A stretch of 64,000 nucleotides of DNA. Source: Rhizorhabdus sp049889055. GTDB lineage: Bacteria > Pseudomonadota > Alphaproteobacteria > Sphingomonadales > Sphingomonadaceae. Below the pieces are notes generated by a model. The model saw only the letters and a program-made list of their open reading frames with translations, did no database searches and was not told the DNA's origin. The DNA lies in NCBI RefSeq assembly GCF_049889055.1, contig NZ_JBLTWO010000007.1, positions 62,001-126,000 on the forward strand. The letters are read 5' to 3'. Shown here piece by piece: positions 8,304 through 17,565 of the stretch. Positions within the stretch are counted from its first letter, which is position 1; the number at the start of each line of letters is the position of its first letter. The position numbers and the translations under genes are program-made.

Positions 8304-9454
8304 CTCCGGCACGCGAGCGCCTGCGCCGGTCGTTCGGTGGCGTCATGGCTTTGGCCGGTGCCGGATTCGTCCGGCCCAGGACCCGGATGCTCCTGCTCAG
8401 CGATGGCCGTGAATATACCAGCGAGCAGCAATTCGCGCCGATCTGGCGTCATCGCACCCGCCTGCGTCGCGACCTGGGGCTGGCGGTCGACTGGCGGCTG
8501 CTCGAAGGGCAGGGGCACGCGGTCGGTCCCGGCCTTGCCGGCTATGACGTCATCGGGCTCAAGCTCTCCTTCCGCTGCCGCGGAACTGAGGTGCTGGATA
8601 TCGTCCGCCAGCTCCGCGAGGCCATCGGCCCCGGCAGCGATACCCGCCTCGTCTATTTCGACGGCGACGATGACAGCGCGGTGCTGTGGCCTGAACTGGT
8701 CGAGCGGGTCGACCTCTATGTGAAGAAGCATCTCTTCGCGGACCTGGCCGACTACCGGCGCGCCTTCATCGGCAAGAGCAACCTGACCGACCATGCGGCG
8801 CGAATCGCAGGCCTGTCCTTCGCCGACGACATCATCCCGGTCGGACAGCCGCAGCCGGTCACGACGCCAGCCAAGCTTCACCTTGGCTGGAACATCGCGC
8901 TCGACGACAAGATCGCCGGGCTGCCCGCCGTCTCGCCCGCCATATCGCGCGAGATCGACATTTGCGGGCGCGTGCATGTGTCGCCGGACAGCTGGCTCGG
9001 CGCCCTGCGCGCGCCCGCCATCGCCGCGCTCGAATCACTCGCGGGGCGTTGGCGGGTTGCCGTTCCGCGCGAGCGCGTTTCCCAGGCCGCTTACGATGCC
9101 GAACTGCGCGCGGCGCGAATCTGTGTCAGCCCCTTCGGCTATGGCGAACTGTGCTGGCGCGATTTCGAGGCGATCCAGGCGGGCTGCCTGCTGGTGAAAC
9201 CCGACATGGGCCATATCCGCACCGCGCCCGACCTGTTCGAGGCTGGCGTCACCTATGCGCCCGTTCGCTGGGACTATGCCGATCTGGAAGAGGTCTGCTC
9301 ACGCTACCTGTCCGACGAGGGCGCACGGATCGCGGTCGTCGAGGAGGGGCAGCGCCGCCTGCGCGAATCGCTCGGTCCGCGATGGTTCGTGAGCTGTGCG
9401 CGGGCATTTCTTGCTGCGCTCGATCCGCCGGCGCGCAATAGGACCCGAAAATAA
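8300..9454 (+). CDS. Glycosyltransferase-like protein (CgeB/GT-B type)
   Basis: A 384-residue protein with a C-terminal half typical of group 1 or CgeB-like glycosyltransferases: an Ala-Ala-Arg turn, then ICVSPFGYGELCWRDFEAIQ and the acidic-and-Gly loop around GCLLVKPDMGH, expected to hold the nucleotide sugar. It starts with GTG overlapping glf by four bases. With glf it probably adds galactofuranose or a related sugar to a glycan or glycolipid; this is context-based. The acceptor cannot be told from sequence. Confidence 0.7.
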   Translation: MTPARERLRRSFGGVMALAGAGFVRPRTRMLLLSDGREYTSEQQFAPIWRHRTRLRRDLGLAVDWRLLEGQGHAVGPGLAGYDVIGLKLSFRCRGTEVLDIVRQLREAIGPGSDTRLVYFDGDDDSAVLWPELVERVDLYVKKHLFADLADYRRAFIGKSNLTDHAARIAGLSFADDIIPVGQPQPVTTPAKLHLGWNIALDDKIAGLPAVSPAISREIDICGRVHVSPDSWLGALRAPAIAALESLAGRWRVAVPRERVSQAAYDAELRAARICVSPFGYGELCWRDFEAIQAGCLLVKPDMGHIRTAPDLFEAGVTYAPVRWDYADLEEVCSRYLSDEGARIAVVEEGQRRLRESLGPRWFVSCARAFLAALDPPARNRTRK

Positions 9455-9587
9455 GGGAATATGGCGGGTCACACCCGATGAAGATGAGCACTATACCTAC
9501 GCTATTGCACTACGATAGACCGAGTGGGCCTCATATCACGGTTAGGCGGAAAGGCGGATGCATACCTTCTTGGCCCGCTTGTCCCTG

Positions 9588-12293
9588 CTAGATCGGCTTC
9601 CAGTCCGTCGACAGGAGTCCCCTGAGCACCTCAAGGCGACTCGGCAAATGCCGATTGCACGTGATGCCCAGATAGGTCGCGGCGCGCGTCGCGCCGACGT
9701 AGAGATATTTGTCGAACAGATCAGGCTTCGCATCGGCCAGCGCATCGATCGCCACGAAGAAGACCGCCTCGAACTCAAGCCCCTTGATGTGCTTGACATC
9801 GAAGACCCTGATTTCATCGTCGTTGCCGATGATCCGGCCATCGACGCAAGCAATGGCGCGCAGGTTGGTGTCGGTGAAGGCGCGGTTCAGGGCGTCGGTC
9901 ATCGGCCGGACGGCCGCTTCCTCGTGCACGAGCACCGCGACGGTCGGCAGGGGTTCCCCCTTCATTGCGCCTTCGATCTCGGCAATTCGGGCAAACAGCC
10001 AGGCAGCGACGTCGTCTAGGTCTGGCGTGTCGAGCAGCAGGATTGGATCGACGGCGTCGTTGTTCATTTCGGGAGGCAGTTCGACCTCGCCGTGGTTTTC
10101 GAACAGCGCTGCAAGCGCGCGGGCGAAGTCGAACAACTGCCGGCTCTGCCGATACGAGATCGACACCGGTCTTATCTCGATCCCGGGGCTGACCCATTCA
10201 AGGTCGGAGCGACGCTTGCTGCCCCAGGGCGTTATCCGCTGATCGAAGTCGCCGCACGCGAAGAAGGAGTTCGTCCGGTATGAGGCGAGCGCCCGCATGC
10301 AGCCGAGCTGGACGGGCGAGAAATCGGTCGCTTCATCTACGAGGATCTGGTTGCGCTGCGCGCCTAGCATTGACGCGAGCGCCGCATAGGCCGGTTGGTC
10401 GGCTGCGCGTGAGATACGCGCGTCGGCGAGCAGGCCGTTGGCGGCGCGAAGGATCGCCAGCAGGATGATGTCGATCTCGAAGTCGTCAGCGAGGCGCCCG
10501 GCGCCGGCCTCGGTGTACCAGCGATTCTCCGAGCGGCGGATTCGGCGAAAGCGTGCGTATCGCGTTGCTACGCCGCGCACGAGGGCGCGCACTGGGTTGG
10601 AGAACCGGCGCAGTGCCTGGAGCAGAAGTAAAGTGCGGCCGACGGTCTCGCGCTCGCCCTCGGCGAAGCCGCGGTCTCCGAGCCATTCGAGCACCTGAGC
10701 AGCTACGCTCCGTCCCGGACGGCGGCGGGTGACGTGCTGGCGGGCCTGCCTGCGCAGTGCGTCGTTGAAAGCCTTTCGCGCCGCAGCCGGGCCGGTGACG
10801 GCCCGGGCGGGTTCTTCCTCGTCTTCGTCACCGTCATCATCGTCGGCGTCGTCGATCTGATCGCCCACGTCGGCCAAGCCGTTCATAAATTCGGTCAGCT
10901 TGGCGAAGAACTGCGGATCGGTGCGCATTTGCGCGGTAAGCGCGCGCTTATAGGCCTCATCAATTTCGCTGTTGAGCTGCTCAATGAGGATTCGGATTTC
11001 GGCATTGAAGCTGACGAGCGCGATGATCGTCGATGGCGTATCGGTCGTGGCCGTGCGACCGAGAATGGCCTTCAACCTGCCTCCAATGGACGAGACATCG
11101 TTGGCGCTCGCCTCGGCTAGAAGATCGGCGGCGGTCGACAGATCGGCCCAAAACGCCTCGGTCTGCCACGTGTTGAAGTCTTCGAACCAGGCGATCTGGT
11201 CGGCCGCGTCCGGCAGAAGCGTCCCGGCGTTCTCGCGCGCGATGAAGCGGCCGCCACTGCCGCCGCTGGTCCTCAAGAGTGAGAAGCTGTTGCCAGCGAG
11301 GTCGCGCCGATGGACCGTCCAGGTCCGGACGACGTTGTCGCTTGCCGGTACGTTCTCGCGGCTGAACGCTTCCTTCAGATAGGAGCGCAGCAGATCGGTC
11401 GGCGTGAACATGATCCAGCTGCTGCCGTGCGGCACGACCGAGGCGGCAGTATCGATCGTCGCCTTCTCCTCTTCAGGCAACTCCACATAGTTGAGCTTCT
11501 GGCCGAGCCGCCTGATCAGTGTCGTGGTCTTGCCCGTGCCGGGACTTCCAAGGATCACCAACTGGCTGTCGATGGGAAGACGGAATATCTCGCTCTGGTA
11601 CCGGTCGAGGACAGCCTGGTCGCGCAGTTCCGCTTTTCTGATAATGTTGCGGACCCGCCCCTCGATGACATTGTCGCCAGCCTCGGCCGCCGCGATCAGC
11701 TTTTCGATCGCGGCCAGCGGATCATCTTCCGGCAGTGCCTCTGTGAGCAGGCGGAGCAACGATTGTATCGTGATCGTCCCAAGCTGATCGGCCTGGAATT
11801 CGGTGTCGAACGAATCCCAGCCGTCGCCGGTCTCGGACGGATGGAGGAGCGTGCGCTCGATGACCTCAAGCGTTACGACCCGATCGCCCTTGCGCAGGTC
11901 CAGCGTTTCTCCGGGGGGTATCGAGGCCAGCCCGCCGGCGGGCGCGTAGTGACTGCAATAGTGCTGGCGGCCCTCCGATTTCATTGAGGATGCGCCACGT
12001 GAGATGAAATAGATGGCCTCATTGTCTTCGTCGTCGACCGCGACTACACGCGCGATAGCCGGTTCCTCGGCGAGGCGCGCATTGCTTTCGGCGACTTCGC
12101 GCGCGATCCGATTGAAGGAATCGATCGTAGCGGGCGTATTGAGCGTATTGCCTTGCGCTAGCTTGTCGGCCGAAATAGCGTTGCGCTTACGAAGCTGTTC
12201 GCGGGCTTCTTCGGCGATCCGCTTGAGGATCTGCAGTATATCGGCCGACAGGATCTTGATTTGCTCTTGCCGCTGCTCGTCCAATGCCATCAT
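9588..12293 (-). CDS. UvrD/HelD-like superfamily 1 DNA helicase
   Basis: A 901-residue ATP-driven helicase. The first 240 residues are helical with charged coiled stretches and a small beta region. Walker A GSPGTGKT is at about 249-256, Walker B is DEATD near 653, and later helicase motifs include SYRQSRQLF (near 713), VFDVKHIKGLEFEAV (near 830) and a C-terminal VGATRA. An acidic run (about residues 475-495) interrupts the middle. The ATG at 12293 follows GGGGGAAA. It stands alone, directly downstream of tRNA-Ser, and seems a little less G+C-rich than its neighbours. Repair or defence use is plausible but not shown. Confidence 0.8.
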   Translation of the reverse strand: MMALDEQRQEQIKILSADILQILKRIAEEAREQLRKRNAISADKLAQGNTLNTPATIDSFNRIAREVAESNARLAEEPAIARVVAVDDEDNEAIYFISRGASSMKSEGRQHYCSHYAPAGGLASIPPGETLDLRKGDRVVTLEVIERTLLHPSETGDGWDSFDTEFQADQLGTITIQSLLRLLTEALPEDDPLAAIEKLIAAAEAGDNVIEGRVRNIIRKAELRDQAVLDRYQSEIFRLPIDSQLVILGSPGTGKTTTLIRRLGQKLNYVELPEEEKATIDTAASVVPHGSSWIMFTPTDLLRSYLKEAFSRENVPASDNVVRTWTVHRRDLAGNSFSLLRTSGGSGGRFIARENAGTLLPDAADQIAWFEDFNTWQTEAFWADLSTAADLLAEASANDVSSIGGRLKAILGRTATTDTPSTIIALVSFNAEIRILIEQLNSEIDEAYKRALTAQMRTDPQFFAKLTEFMNGLADVGDQIDDADDDDGDEDEEEPARAVTGPAAARKAFNDALRRQARQHVTRRRPGRSVAAQVLEWLGDRGFAEGERETVGRTLLLLQALRRFSNPVRALVRGVATRYARFRRIRRSENRWYTEAGAGRLADDFEIDIILLAILRAANGLLADARISRAADQPAYAALASMLGAQRNQILVDEATDFSPVQLGCMRALASYRTNSFFACGDFDQRITPWGSKRRSDLEWVSPGIEIRPVSISYRQSRQLFDFARALAALFENHGEVELPPEMNNDAVDPILLLDTPDLDDVAAWLFARIAEIEGAMKGEPLPTVAVLVHEEAAVRPMTDALNRAFTDTNLRAIACVDGRIIGNDDEIRVFDVKHIKGLEFEAVFFVAIDALADAKPDLFDKYLYVGATRAATYLGITCNRHLPSRLEVLRGLLSTDWKPI

Positions 12294-12438
12294 TTCCCCC
12301 TTTGTCGATGAAGGTATGATGGTTTGGCTGCGCTACCGAATCTAGTGATTAATCGAATCAAATGGTCGCGCCTGCCGCGTCGGCGTAGCCGCTGTGGCCC
12401 ATGAGCGGGAAATGGCGGGATACGACGACAAATGGTGG

Positions 12439-12529
<91 letters not shown>

Positions 12530-12677
12530 GCAGAGGTGGAACGAACGGGCCGTGAAGCCGTCCGCCAGTCGACAGGGGCGGGCCATTAGCCCAGAGTTTC
12601 GCGCTTGCCAAGCGCCTGCTTGCATGTGGAGGAGACTTCCCTACATTATTCCTGTGATTGAGAAGACCATTTCCGCC

Positions 12678-13046
12678 ATGCCGACCCCCGGCATCCTTCC
12701 CCAGGGAATTACGCCTCCGCCCGTGGCGCACGCCCGTTTCGCGATCGGCGACGTGGTCCGGCACCGGCTGTTCGAGTTTCGCGGAGTCGTGTTCGACGTC
12801 GATCCGGTGTTCGCCAACACGGACGAATGGTACGAATCGATTCCCGCCGACATGCGGCCGGCCAAGGACCAACCCTTCTACCATCTGTTCGCCGAGAACA
12901 GCGACAGCAGCTACATTGCCTATGTCAGCCAGCAGAATCTGATGCGCGACGACAGCGACGAACTGGTCGACCACCCGGCGATCGCGGGGCTGTTCGAGGG
13001 TTTCTCGGAAGGGCGCTATCAGCTGCGTCGCCAGCACCGGCACTGA
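12678..13046 (+). CDS. hspQ: Heat shock protein HspQ (YccV-like)
   Basis: A 122-residue protein matching the HspQ/YccV family, first described as a hemimethylated-DNA-binding protein and linked to Lon-dependent proteolysis. Family marks are FAIGDVVRHRLFEFRGVVFDVDP, written here as the residues around 15-37, then NTDEWY, QPFYHLF and SYIAYVSQQNL. The ATG at 12678 gives normal length; an in-frame GTG at 12654 would add eight residues but has its purine-rich site too far upstream. It lies upstream of rplU. Confidence 0.88.
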   Translation: MPTPGILPQGITPPPVAHARFAIGDVVRHRLFEFRGVVFDVDPVFANTDEWYESIPADMRPAKDQPFYHLFAENSDSSYIAYVSQQNLMRDDSDELVDHPAIAGLFEGFSEGRYQLRRQHRH

Positions 13047-13102
13047 TTCGCTGAGGCCGGGCCAAGGGCCTGCGGGGTTTTTGCCGGAGAGTCGCATAAA
13101 GG

Positions 13103-13131
13103 TTGACTTTCCGACGTCCCACCTCTAGCGA
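13103..13131 (+). promoter_or_regulatory. Probable housekeeping promoter of rplU-rpmA
   Basis: TTGACT at 13103-13108 is followed after 17 bases by TAGCGA at 13126-13131. The -35 is a good sigma-70-type match and the -10 is weak. The transcript leader to the rplU ATG would be about 70 bases and could host L21 autoregulation, which I cannot test here. Confidence 0.45.
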
Positions 13132-13207
13132 GCCGCTTTCCTGTGTGGGGTGATGGCCTGGTGTCTTCGCATCCGCGCTAACAGCTTTTGAAGAAGTGAT
13201 GAGGGCC

Positions 13208-13567
13208 ATGTTCGCTATCGTGCGCACGGGCGGCAAGCAGTATCGCGTTGCCGCGGGAGACAAGATCGTCGTGGAGAAGATTCCGGGTGACGCGGGTTCG
13301 ACCGTGTCGCTGGACGACGTTCTTCTCGCGGGTGAGGGTGCTGAGCTGAAGGACGTGAAGGGCCTCAGCGTTTCGGCGGAAATCATCGCTCAGGCGAAGG
13401 CCGAGAAGGTCATCGTCTTCAAGAAGCGTCGCCGTCATAATTATCGTCGCCGCAACGGCCATCGTCAGCAGCACACGATCCTGAAGATTCTCTCGATCGG
13501 CGGCGAAGCCCCGGCAAAGAAGGCTTCCAAGGCAAAGGCCGCCGCTCCGGCCGCCGCCGAAGCCTGA
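13208..13567 (+). CDS. rplU: 50S ribosomal protein L21
   Basis: Binds 23S rRNA in the large subunit. The 119-residue product starts MFAIVRTGGKQYRV, the standard L21 opening, and carries the basic KKRRRHNYRRRNGHRQ loop near residue 75 that contacts rRNA. An Ala/Lys-rich tail extends the C-terminus, common in alphaproteobacteria. The ATG at 13208 follows GAGGG; the two upstream in-frame starts would add residues not found in the family. rpmA follows after 27 bases. Confidence 0.97.
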   Translation: MFAIVRTGGKQYRVAAGDKIVVEKIPGDAGSTVSLDDVLLAGEGAELKDVKGLSVSAEIIAQAKAEKVIVFKKRRRHNYRRRNGHRQQHTILKILSIGGEAPAKKASKAKAAAPAAAEA

Positions 13568-13594
13568 TCGAAGAGCCAAACGGAGTAGTTTGAG

Positions 13595-13864
13595 ATGGCA
13601 CATAAGAAAGCAGGCGGCTCTTCGCGCAACGGTCGTGATTCGGCTGGTCGTCGCCTTGGCGTGAAGAAGTTCGGTGGCGAAACCGTCATCGGTGGCAACA
13701 TCATCGTCCGCCAGCGCGGCACGAAGGTCTATCCGGGCCGCAACGTCGGCATCGGCAAGGATCACACGCTGTTCGCGCTCGCCGAAGGCCGCGTCGAATT
13801 CCACAGCGGCAAGCTTGGCCGCAAATATGTCAGCGTCGCGGCGTTCGCCGAGGCGGCTGAATAA
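13595..13864 (+). CDS. rpmA: 50S ribosomal protein L27
   Basis: L27 reaches into the peptidyl transferase centre with its N-terminus. The 89-residue product begins MAHKKAGGSSRNGRDSAG, the invariant start without the cleavable extension found in Firmicutes, and has the RQRGTKVYPGRNVG signature. It forms an operon with rplU and ends at a strong terminator (13929-13960). Confidence 0.97.
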   Translation: MAHKKAGGSSRNGRDSAGRRLGVKKFGGETVIGGNIIVRQRGTKVYPGRNVGIGKDHTLFALAEGRVEFHSGKLGRKYVSVAAFAEAAE

Positions 13865-13928
13865 ACGGATGATCCGTCGCGGGTCGTCCGGAGAGGCGAC
13901 CCGAGGGTCCGGCACGCCGGACCGATGA

Positions 13929-13960
13929 GGGAGAGGGTCGCACCTCTCCCTTTTTATTTT
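13929..13960 (+). terminator. Rho-independent terminator after rpmA
   Basis: Stem GGGAGAGG/CCTCTCCC with a six-base loop is followed by TTTTTATTTTT. This is the clearest intrinsic terminator in the window. Confidence 0.9.
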
Positions 13961-14039
13961 TCTCCCTCAGAAAACTGTCGCCCCGCTGTAACCTTTTGGG
14001 TTCAAAGGCGTTTCCGGGGCAGCGATAAGGGAGAATGAA

Positions 14040-14612
14040 ATGTTCGCTCGTACCCCGCGGCTGTTGCTGCGTCCCGGTTGGAGAGAGGATGGCCCGGCTC
14101 TGGCAGCGGCGATCGGCGATTTCGCCATCGTATCGCGGCTCGCTCGTGCGCCTTGGCCCTACACGCTGGGCGACGCCGAGGCTTTTCTGGCGGCTGACCA
14201 TGGTCCGCTCCCCAATTTCCTGATCTTCGCGCGCACGCTTGGTGCTCCGCGTCTCGTCGGCGGCATCGCTTTCGATGCGACCGACGAAGGCGTCGAACTC
14301 GGTTACTGGATCGCGCGCTCCTATTGGGGCCTGGGCTTTGCGACCGAAGCCGGCCGGGCGATGATGGACATCGCCGACAATTGTCTTCGCCTGCCGAAGC
14401 TGCGTGCCGGTCACTTCGCCGACAACGCCGCATCGGGTCGTGTGCTGGCCAAGCTGGGCTTCCAGCCGACCGGCAGCGTCGGTACGCGCGTCTGCCGGGC
14501 GCGGGACGCGGTGGTGAACAGCGTCGAGTTCGAACGGCGCGCCTTTGCGACGACGCGCGTCGATGAGGATGCCAGCATCGGCTACGACCGTGAGGATGCG
14601 CTGGCTGCCTGA
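14040..14612 (+). CDS. GNAT family N-acetyltransferase (RimJ/RimL-like)
   Basis: A 190-residue protein with the RimJ/RimL-type GNAT layout: N-terminal TPRLLLRP, then ELGYWIARSYWGLGFATEA, where the acetyl-CoA loop lies (about residues 82-102), and NAASGRVLAKLGFQPTG, the usual Asn-x-x-Ser end of the fold. The substrate is unknown (protein N-terminus or a small molecule). The ATG follows GGGAGAATGAA. It stands alone between the rpmA terminator and a TetR gene. Confidence 0.8.
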   Translation: MFARTPRLLLRPGWREDGPALAAAIGDFAIVSRLARAPWPYTLGDAEAFLAADHGPLPNFLIFARTLGAPRLVGGIAFDATDEGVELGYWIARSYWGLGFATEAGRAMMDIADNCLRLPKLRAGHFADNAASGRVLAKLGFQPTGSVGTRVCRARDAVVNSVEFERRAFATTRVDEDASIGYDREDALAA

Positions 14613-14758
14613 GCCGTTTTCGGCGCAGCGCCAAAGCCTTGCTTGCTTCCATGACAGAAAATGCTGGGCCCGCCCGGCGGCGGCTATGCTAGTGCGACGA
14701 GAGCGGCGGTCGGGCTGGTTGGCCGCTTTTCGCCGGGACGGCCTAAGGGGGGCCGCTG

Positions 14759-15328
14759 ATGCCACATAGCCGTCTGCGCCTGTCCACCGAGGAGATGCGG
14801 TTCCGCGCAATCGATGCGGCGCGCACCATCCTGATCGAGGAAGGTCCGCAGGCCGTAACCCTGATGGCCGTCGCCAAGCGCATCAACCGCACCCACGCCA
14901 ATGTGCTGCATCATTTCGGATCCGCCGGCGACCTTCGCCGCGCGATGGCGGAGATGGTGGTCAGCCGCGCGGTCGCAGAAATCGAGCAGAAGGTGATCGA
15001 GGCGCGGCGTAGCGAGAGCGACTTGCGCGAAGTCGTCGACATCACCTTCGACATTTTCGAGAAGCAGGGCCTTGCCGCACTCGTGTCCTGGATGGTCCTG
15101 ACGGGCGAGCGCGAAGGGCTGGTGCCGATCCTCGAAGCTGTCCACACCGTCGTCGAGGAACTCGGCGAATATCGCGGTGCACCTCTGAGGCAGATCACAC
15201 ATCTCCTCGTGCTCACCGCGCTCGGTGAAGGGCTGCTCGGCGAGTCGATTGCCGAAGCGCTCGATCTGCCGCGCGATTCGGCGCGTCAGACGCTCGCCCA
15301 GCAACTGCGGGTGATGCGCGGCTGGTAA
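14759..15328 (+). CDS. TetR family transcriptional regulator
   Basis: A 189-residue regulator. The N-terminal helix-turn-helix is clear: RAIDAARTILIEEGPQAVTL, then MAVAKRINRTHANVLHHFGS (about residues 40-60), where the Tyr of the usual YYHF is replaced by HHF. The C-terminal ligand domain is not assignable. The start follows AGGGGGGCC. Target genes are not evident; obgE downstream is a housekeeping gene and an unlikely specific target. Confidence 0.85.
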   Translation: MPHSRLRLSTEEMRFRAIDAARTILIEEGPQAVTLMAVAKRINRTHANVLHHFGSAGDLRRAMAEMVVSRAVAEIEQKVIEARRSESDLREVVDITFDIFEKQGLAALVSWMVLTGEREGLVPILEAVHTVVEELGEYRGAPLRQITHLLVLTALGEGLLGESIAEALDLPRDSARQTLAQQLRVMRGW

Positions 15329-15400
15329 CAGTCTCCCCTATTCTTGCTCTCGCTGATGCCGACGGGTTCTTTTCGCCGCCAATTGGTATAAAGGCGCGCG

Positions 15401-16438
15401 ATGCATTTTCTGGATCAAGCGAAGATTTTCATACGCTCGGGATCGGGCGGGCCCGGGGCTGTCAGCTTCCGGCGTGAGAAGTACATCGAATATGGCGGCC
15501 CCGACGGCGGCCATGGCGGCAAGGGTGGCGACATCATCTTCGAAGCGGTCGCCGGTCTCAACACGCTGATCGACTTCCGGTATACGCAGCATTTCAAGGC
15601 ACAGCGCGGCCATGGCGGCGCCGGCTCCAACCGTACCGGTGCCGGCGGCAAGGATCTGGTGATCCGGGTTCCGGTCGGCACGCAGATCTTGTCCGAGGAC
15701 AAGTCCGAGGTGCTGGCCGATTTCATCGTCGCCGGACAGCGCGAGGTGTTCCTTCGCGGCGGTGATGGTGGCCGCGGCAATGCCAGCTACAAGACGTCGA
15801 CCAACCGCGCGCCGCGGCAGCATGGCACCGGTTGGCCGGGTGCTGAAGCCTGGGTCTGGCTGCGTCTGAAGCTGCTCGCCGATTGCGGCCTCGTCGGGCT
15901 GCCCAATGCCGGCAAGTCGACCTTCATCAACGCGGTGTCGAATGCGAATGCGAAGGTCGGTGATTATCCCTTCACGACCGTCAGGCCGCAACTTGGCGTC
16001 GCCAGCCACAAGGGACGGGAATTTGTCGTCGCCGACATCCCCGGCCTGATCGAGGGCGCAGCCGACGGCGCGGGCATCGGCGACCGTTTCCTCGGCCATA
16101 TCGAGCGGTGCCGCGTGCTGCTGCATCTTGTCGACGCGAGCGGAGACGACCCGGTCGACGCCTATGAGATCGTGCGCGGCGAACTTGACGCCTATGGCGC
16201 GGGTCTGGCGGACAAGCCGCAGGTGTTGGCGCTCAACAAGATCGATGCGGTCGAACCCAAGGCGCTCGACAAGCTCGCCAAGAAGCTCGCGAAGAAGAGC
16301 GGCACGAAGGTGATGCTGCTGTCGGGCGCGAGTGGAGAAGGGCTTCCCGCCGTGCTCGACCAGATCATCGAGATTCTCGGGCCGGCGCCCGAGACGACCG
16401 CCGCCAACGAGAATGACGAGCCCTGGTCACCGATCTGA
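15401..16438 (+). CDS. obgE: GTPase ObgE/CgtA
   Basis: Essential ribosome-associated GTPase in 50S assembly and stress control. The 345-residue protein has the Gly-rich Obg domain (about 1-158, with GGPDGGHGGKGGD) and a G domain with GLPNAGKST (P-loop), DIPGL (G3), NKID (G4) and SGASGEGL (G5 area). The optional C-terminal domain of some Obg proteins is absent, as in most alphaproteobacteria. proB follows after two bases. Confidence 0.96.
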   Translation: MHFLDQAKIFIRSGSGGPGAVSFRREKYIEYGGPDGGHGGKGGDIIFEAVAGLNTLIDFRYTQHFKAQRGHGGAGSNRTGAGGKDLVIRVPVGTQILSEDKSEVLADFIVAGQREVFLRGGDGGRGNASYKTSTNRAPRQHGTGWPGAEAWVWLRLKLLADCGLVGLPNAGKSTFINAVSNANAKVGDYPFTTVRPQLGVASHKGREFVVADIPGLIEGAADGAGIGDRFLGHIERCRVLLHLVDASGDDPVDAYEIVRGELDAYGAGLADKPQVLALNKIDAVEPKALDKLAKKLAKKSGTKVMLLSGASGEGLPAVLDQIIEILGPAPETTAANENDEPWSPI

Positions 16439-16440
16439 CG

Positions 16441-17565
16441 ATGTCCGCCAGCCACTTCGCTCCCGCCGCCTGTTCCCGACTGGTCGTGAAGATCGGTTCG
16501 GCGCTGCTCGTCGATCCCGATGGCAAGGTCCGGCGGGATTGGCTGGAGGGCGTCGTCGCCGATCTCGCCACCCGGCATCGGGCGGGGCAGCAGATCGCTG
16601 TGGTGTCCTCGGGCGCGATCGCGCTGGGCGCACGGCGGCTCGGCCTGGCCAAGGGCGGACGCGCGAGTCTTGAGGATGCGCAGGCGGCTGCCGCGACCGG
16701 GCAGATCGCGCTGTCCCATTGCTGGGCCGAACTGCTGAATCAGCAGGGACTGACCGCGGCGCAGATGCTGGTCACGCTCGACGATCTCGAGGATCGGCGG
16801 CGCTATCTGAATGCGGCCTCCACGCTCGATCGCCTGCTGAGCCTCGGCGTCGTCCCCGTGATCAACGAGAATGATTCGGTCGCGACCGAGGAAATCCGCT
16901 TCGGCGACAATGATCGCCTCGCCGCCCGGATCGGGCAGGCGGCGGGAGCCGGCGGCGTGATCCTGCTGTCGGACATAGACGGACTCTACACCGCCAACCC
17001 TCATCGCGACCCGACGGCCCGCCTGGTGCCGGAGGTCGCGCGGATCGACTCGCGCATCCGGGCCATGGCCGATGGCGGATCGGCGTCTGGGATGGGCTCG
17101 GGCGGCATGATCTCGAAGCTGGAGGCCGCGCGAATCGCGCAGCGGTCGGGCGCCCATCTGGCGATCATCTCGGGCAAACGCGACCATCCTCTGGCGGCCT
17201 ATGATGCCGATGGACGCGGTACGGTGTTTGTCGGCAGCCGCGTCGGCAGCGCACGCAAGGCGTGGCTTGCCGGCCGGTTGACGGCCAAGGGCAAGGTCAT
17301 GGTCGATGCCGGCGCGGCGGCGGCGCTGCTCGAAGGGCGCAGCCTGCTGGCGGCGGGAGCGACGGGCGTGCAGGGACGCTTCTCGCGCGGAGACGTCGTC
17401 GATATTTGCGGCCCGGAAGGTGAAGCCTTCGCGCGCGGCCTCGCCGAATATGACGCGGACGATGCGGCCAAGATCGTCGGTCGGCGGCGCGAGGCGCTGG
17501 AAGATCTGCTCGGCTATGCGCCGCGCTCGGCGCTGGTCCACCGCGATCATATGGTGCTGCTGTGA
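16441..17565 (+). CDS. proB: Glutamate 5-kinase
   Basis: Phosphorylates glutamate in the first step of proline synthesis. The 374-residue protein has the amino acid kinase domain (about 1-260; RLVVKIGSALLVD, VSSGAIALGARRLGL, INENDSVATEEIRFGDND) and a C-terminal PUA domain. Gene order obgE-proB is common in alphaproteobacteria. Its stop overlaps the start of the SDR gene, so that gene is probably co-transcribed. Confidence 0.96.
   Translation: MSASHFAPAACSRLVVKIGSALLVDPDGKVRRDWLEGVVADLATRHRAGQQIAVVSSGAIALGARRLGLAKGGRASLEDAQAAAATGQIALSHCWAELLNQQGLTAAQMLVTLDDLEDRRRYLNAASTLDRLLSLGVVPVINENDSVATEEIRFGDNDRLAARIGQAAGAGGVILLSDIDGLYTANPHRDPTARLVPEVARIDSRIRAMADGGSASGMGSGGMISKLEAARIAQRSGAHLAIISGKRDHPLAAYDADGRGTVFVGSRVGSARKAWLAGRLTAKGKVMVDAGAAAALLEGRSLLAAGATGVQGRFSRGDVVDICGPEGEAFARGLAEYDADDAAKIVGRRREALEDLLGYAPRSALVHRDHMVLL

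Noticed and set aside
9455..9587. Attachment site repeat matching the tRNA-Ser end at the far side of the helicase gene
   Set aside because: No stretch similar to the tRNA 3' end (acceptor or T arm) was found between the glycosyltransferase and helicase stop.
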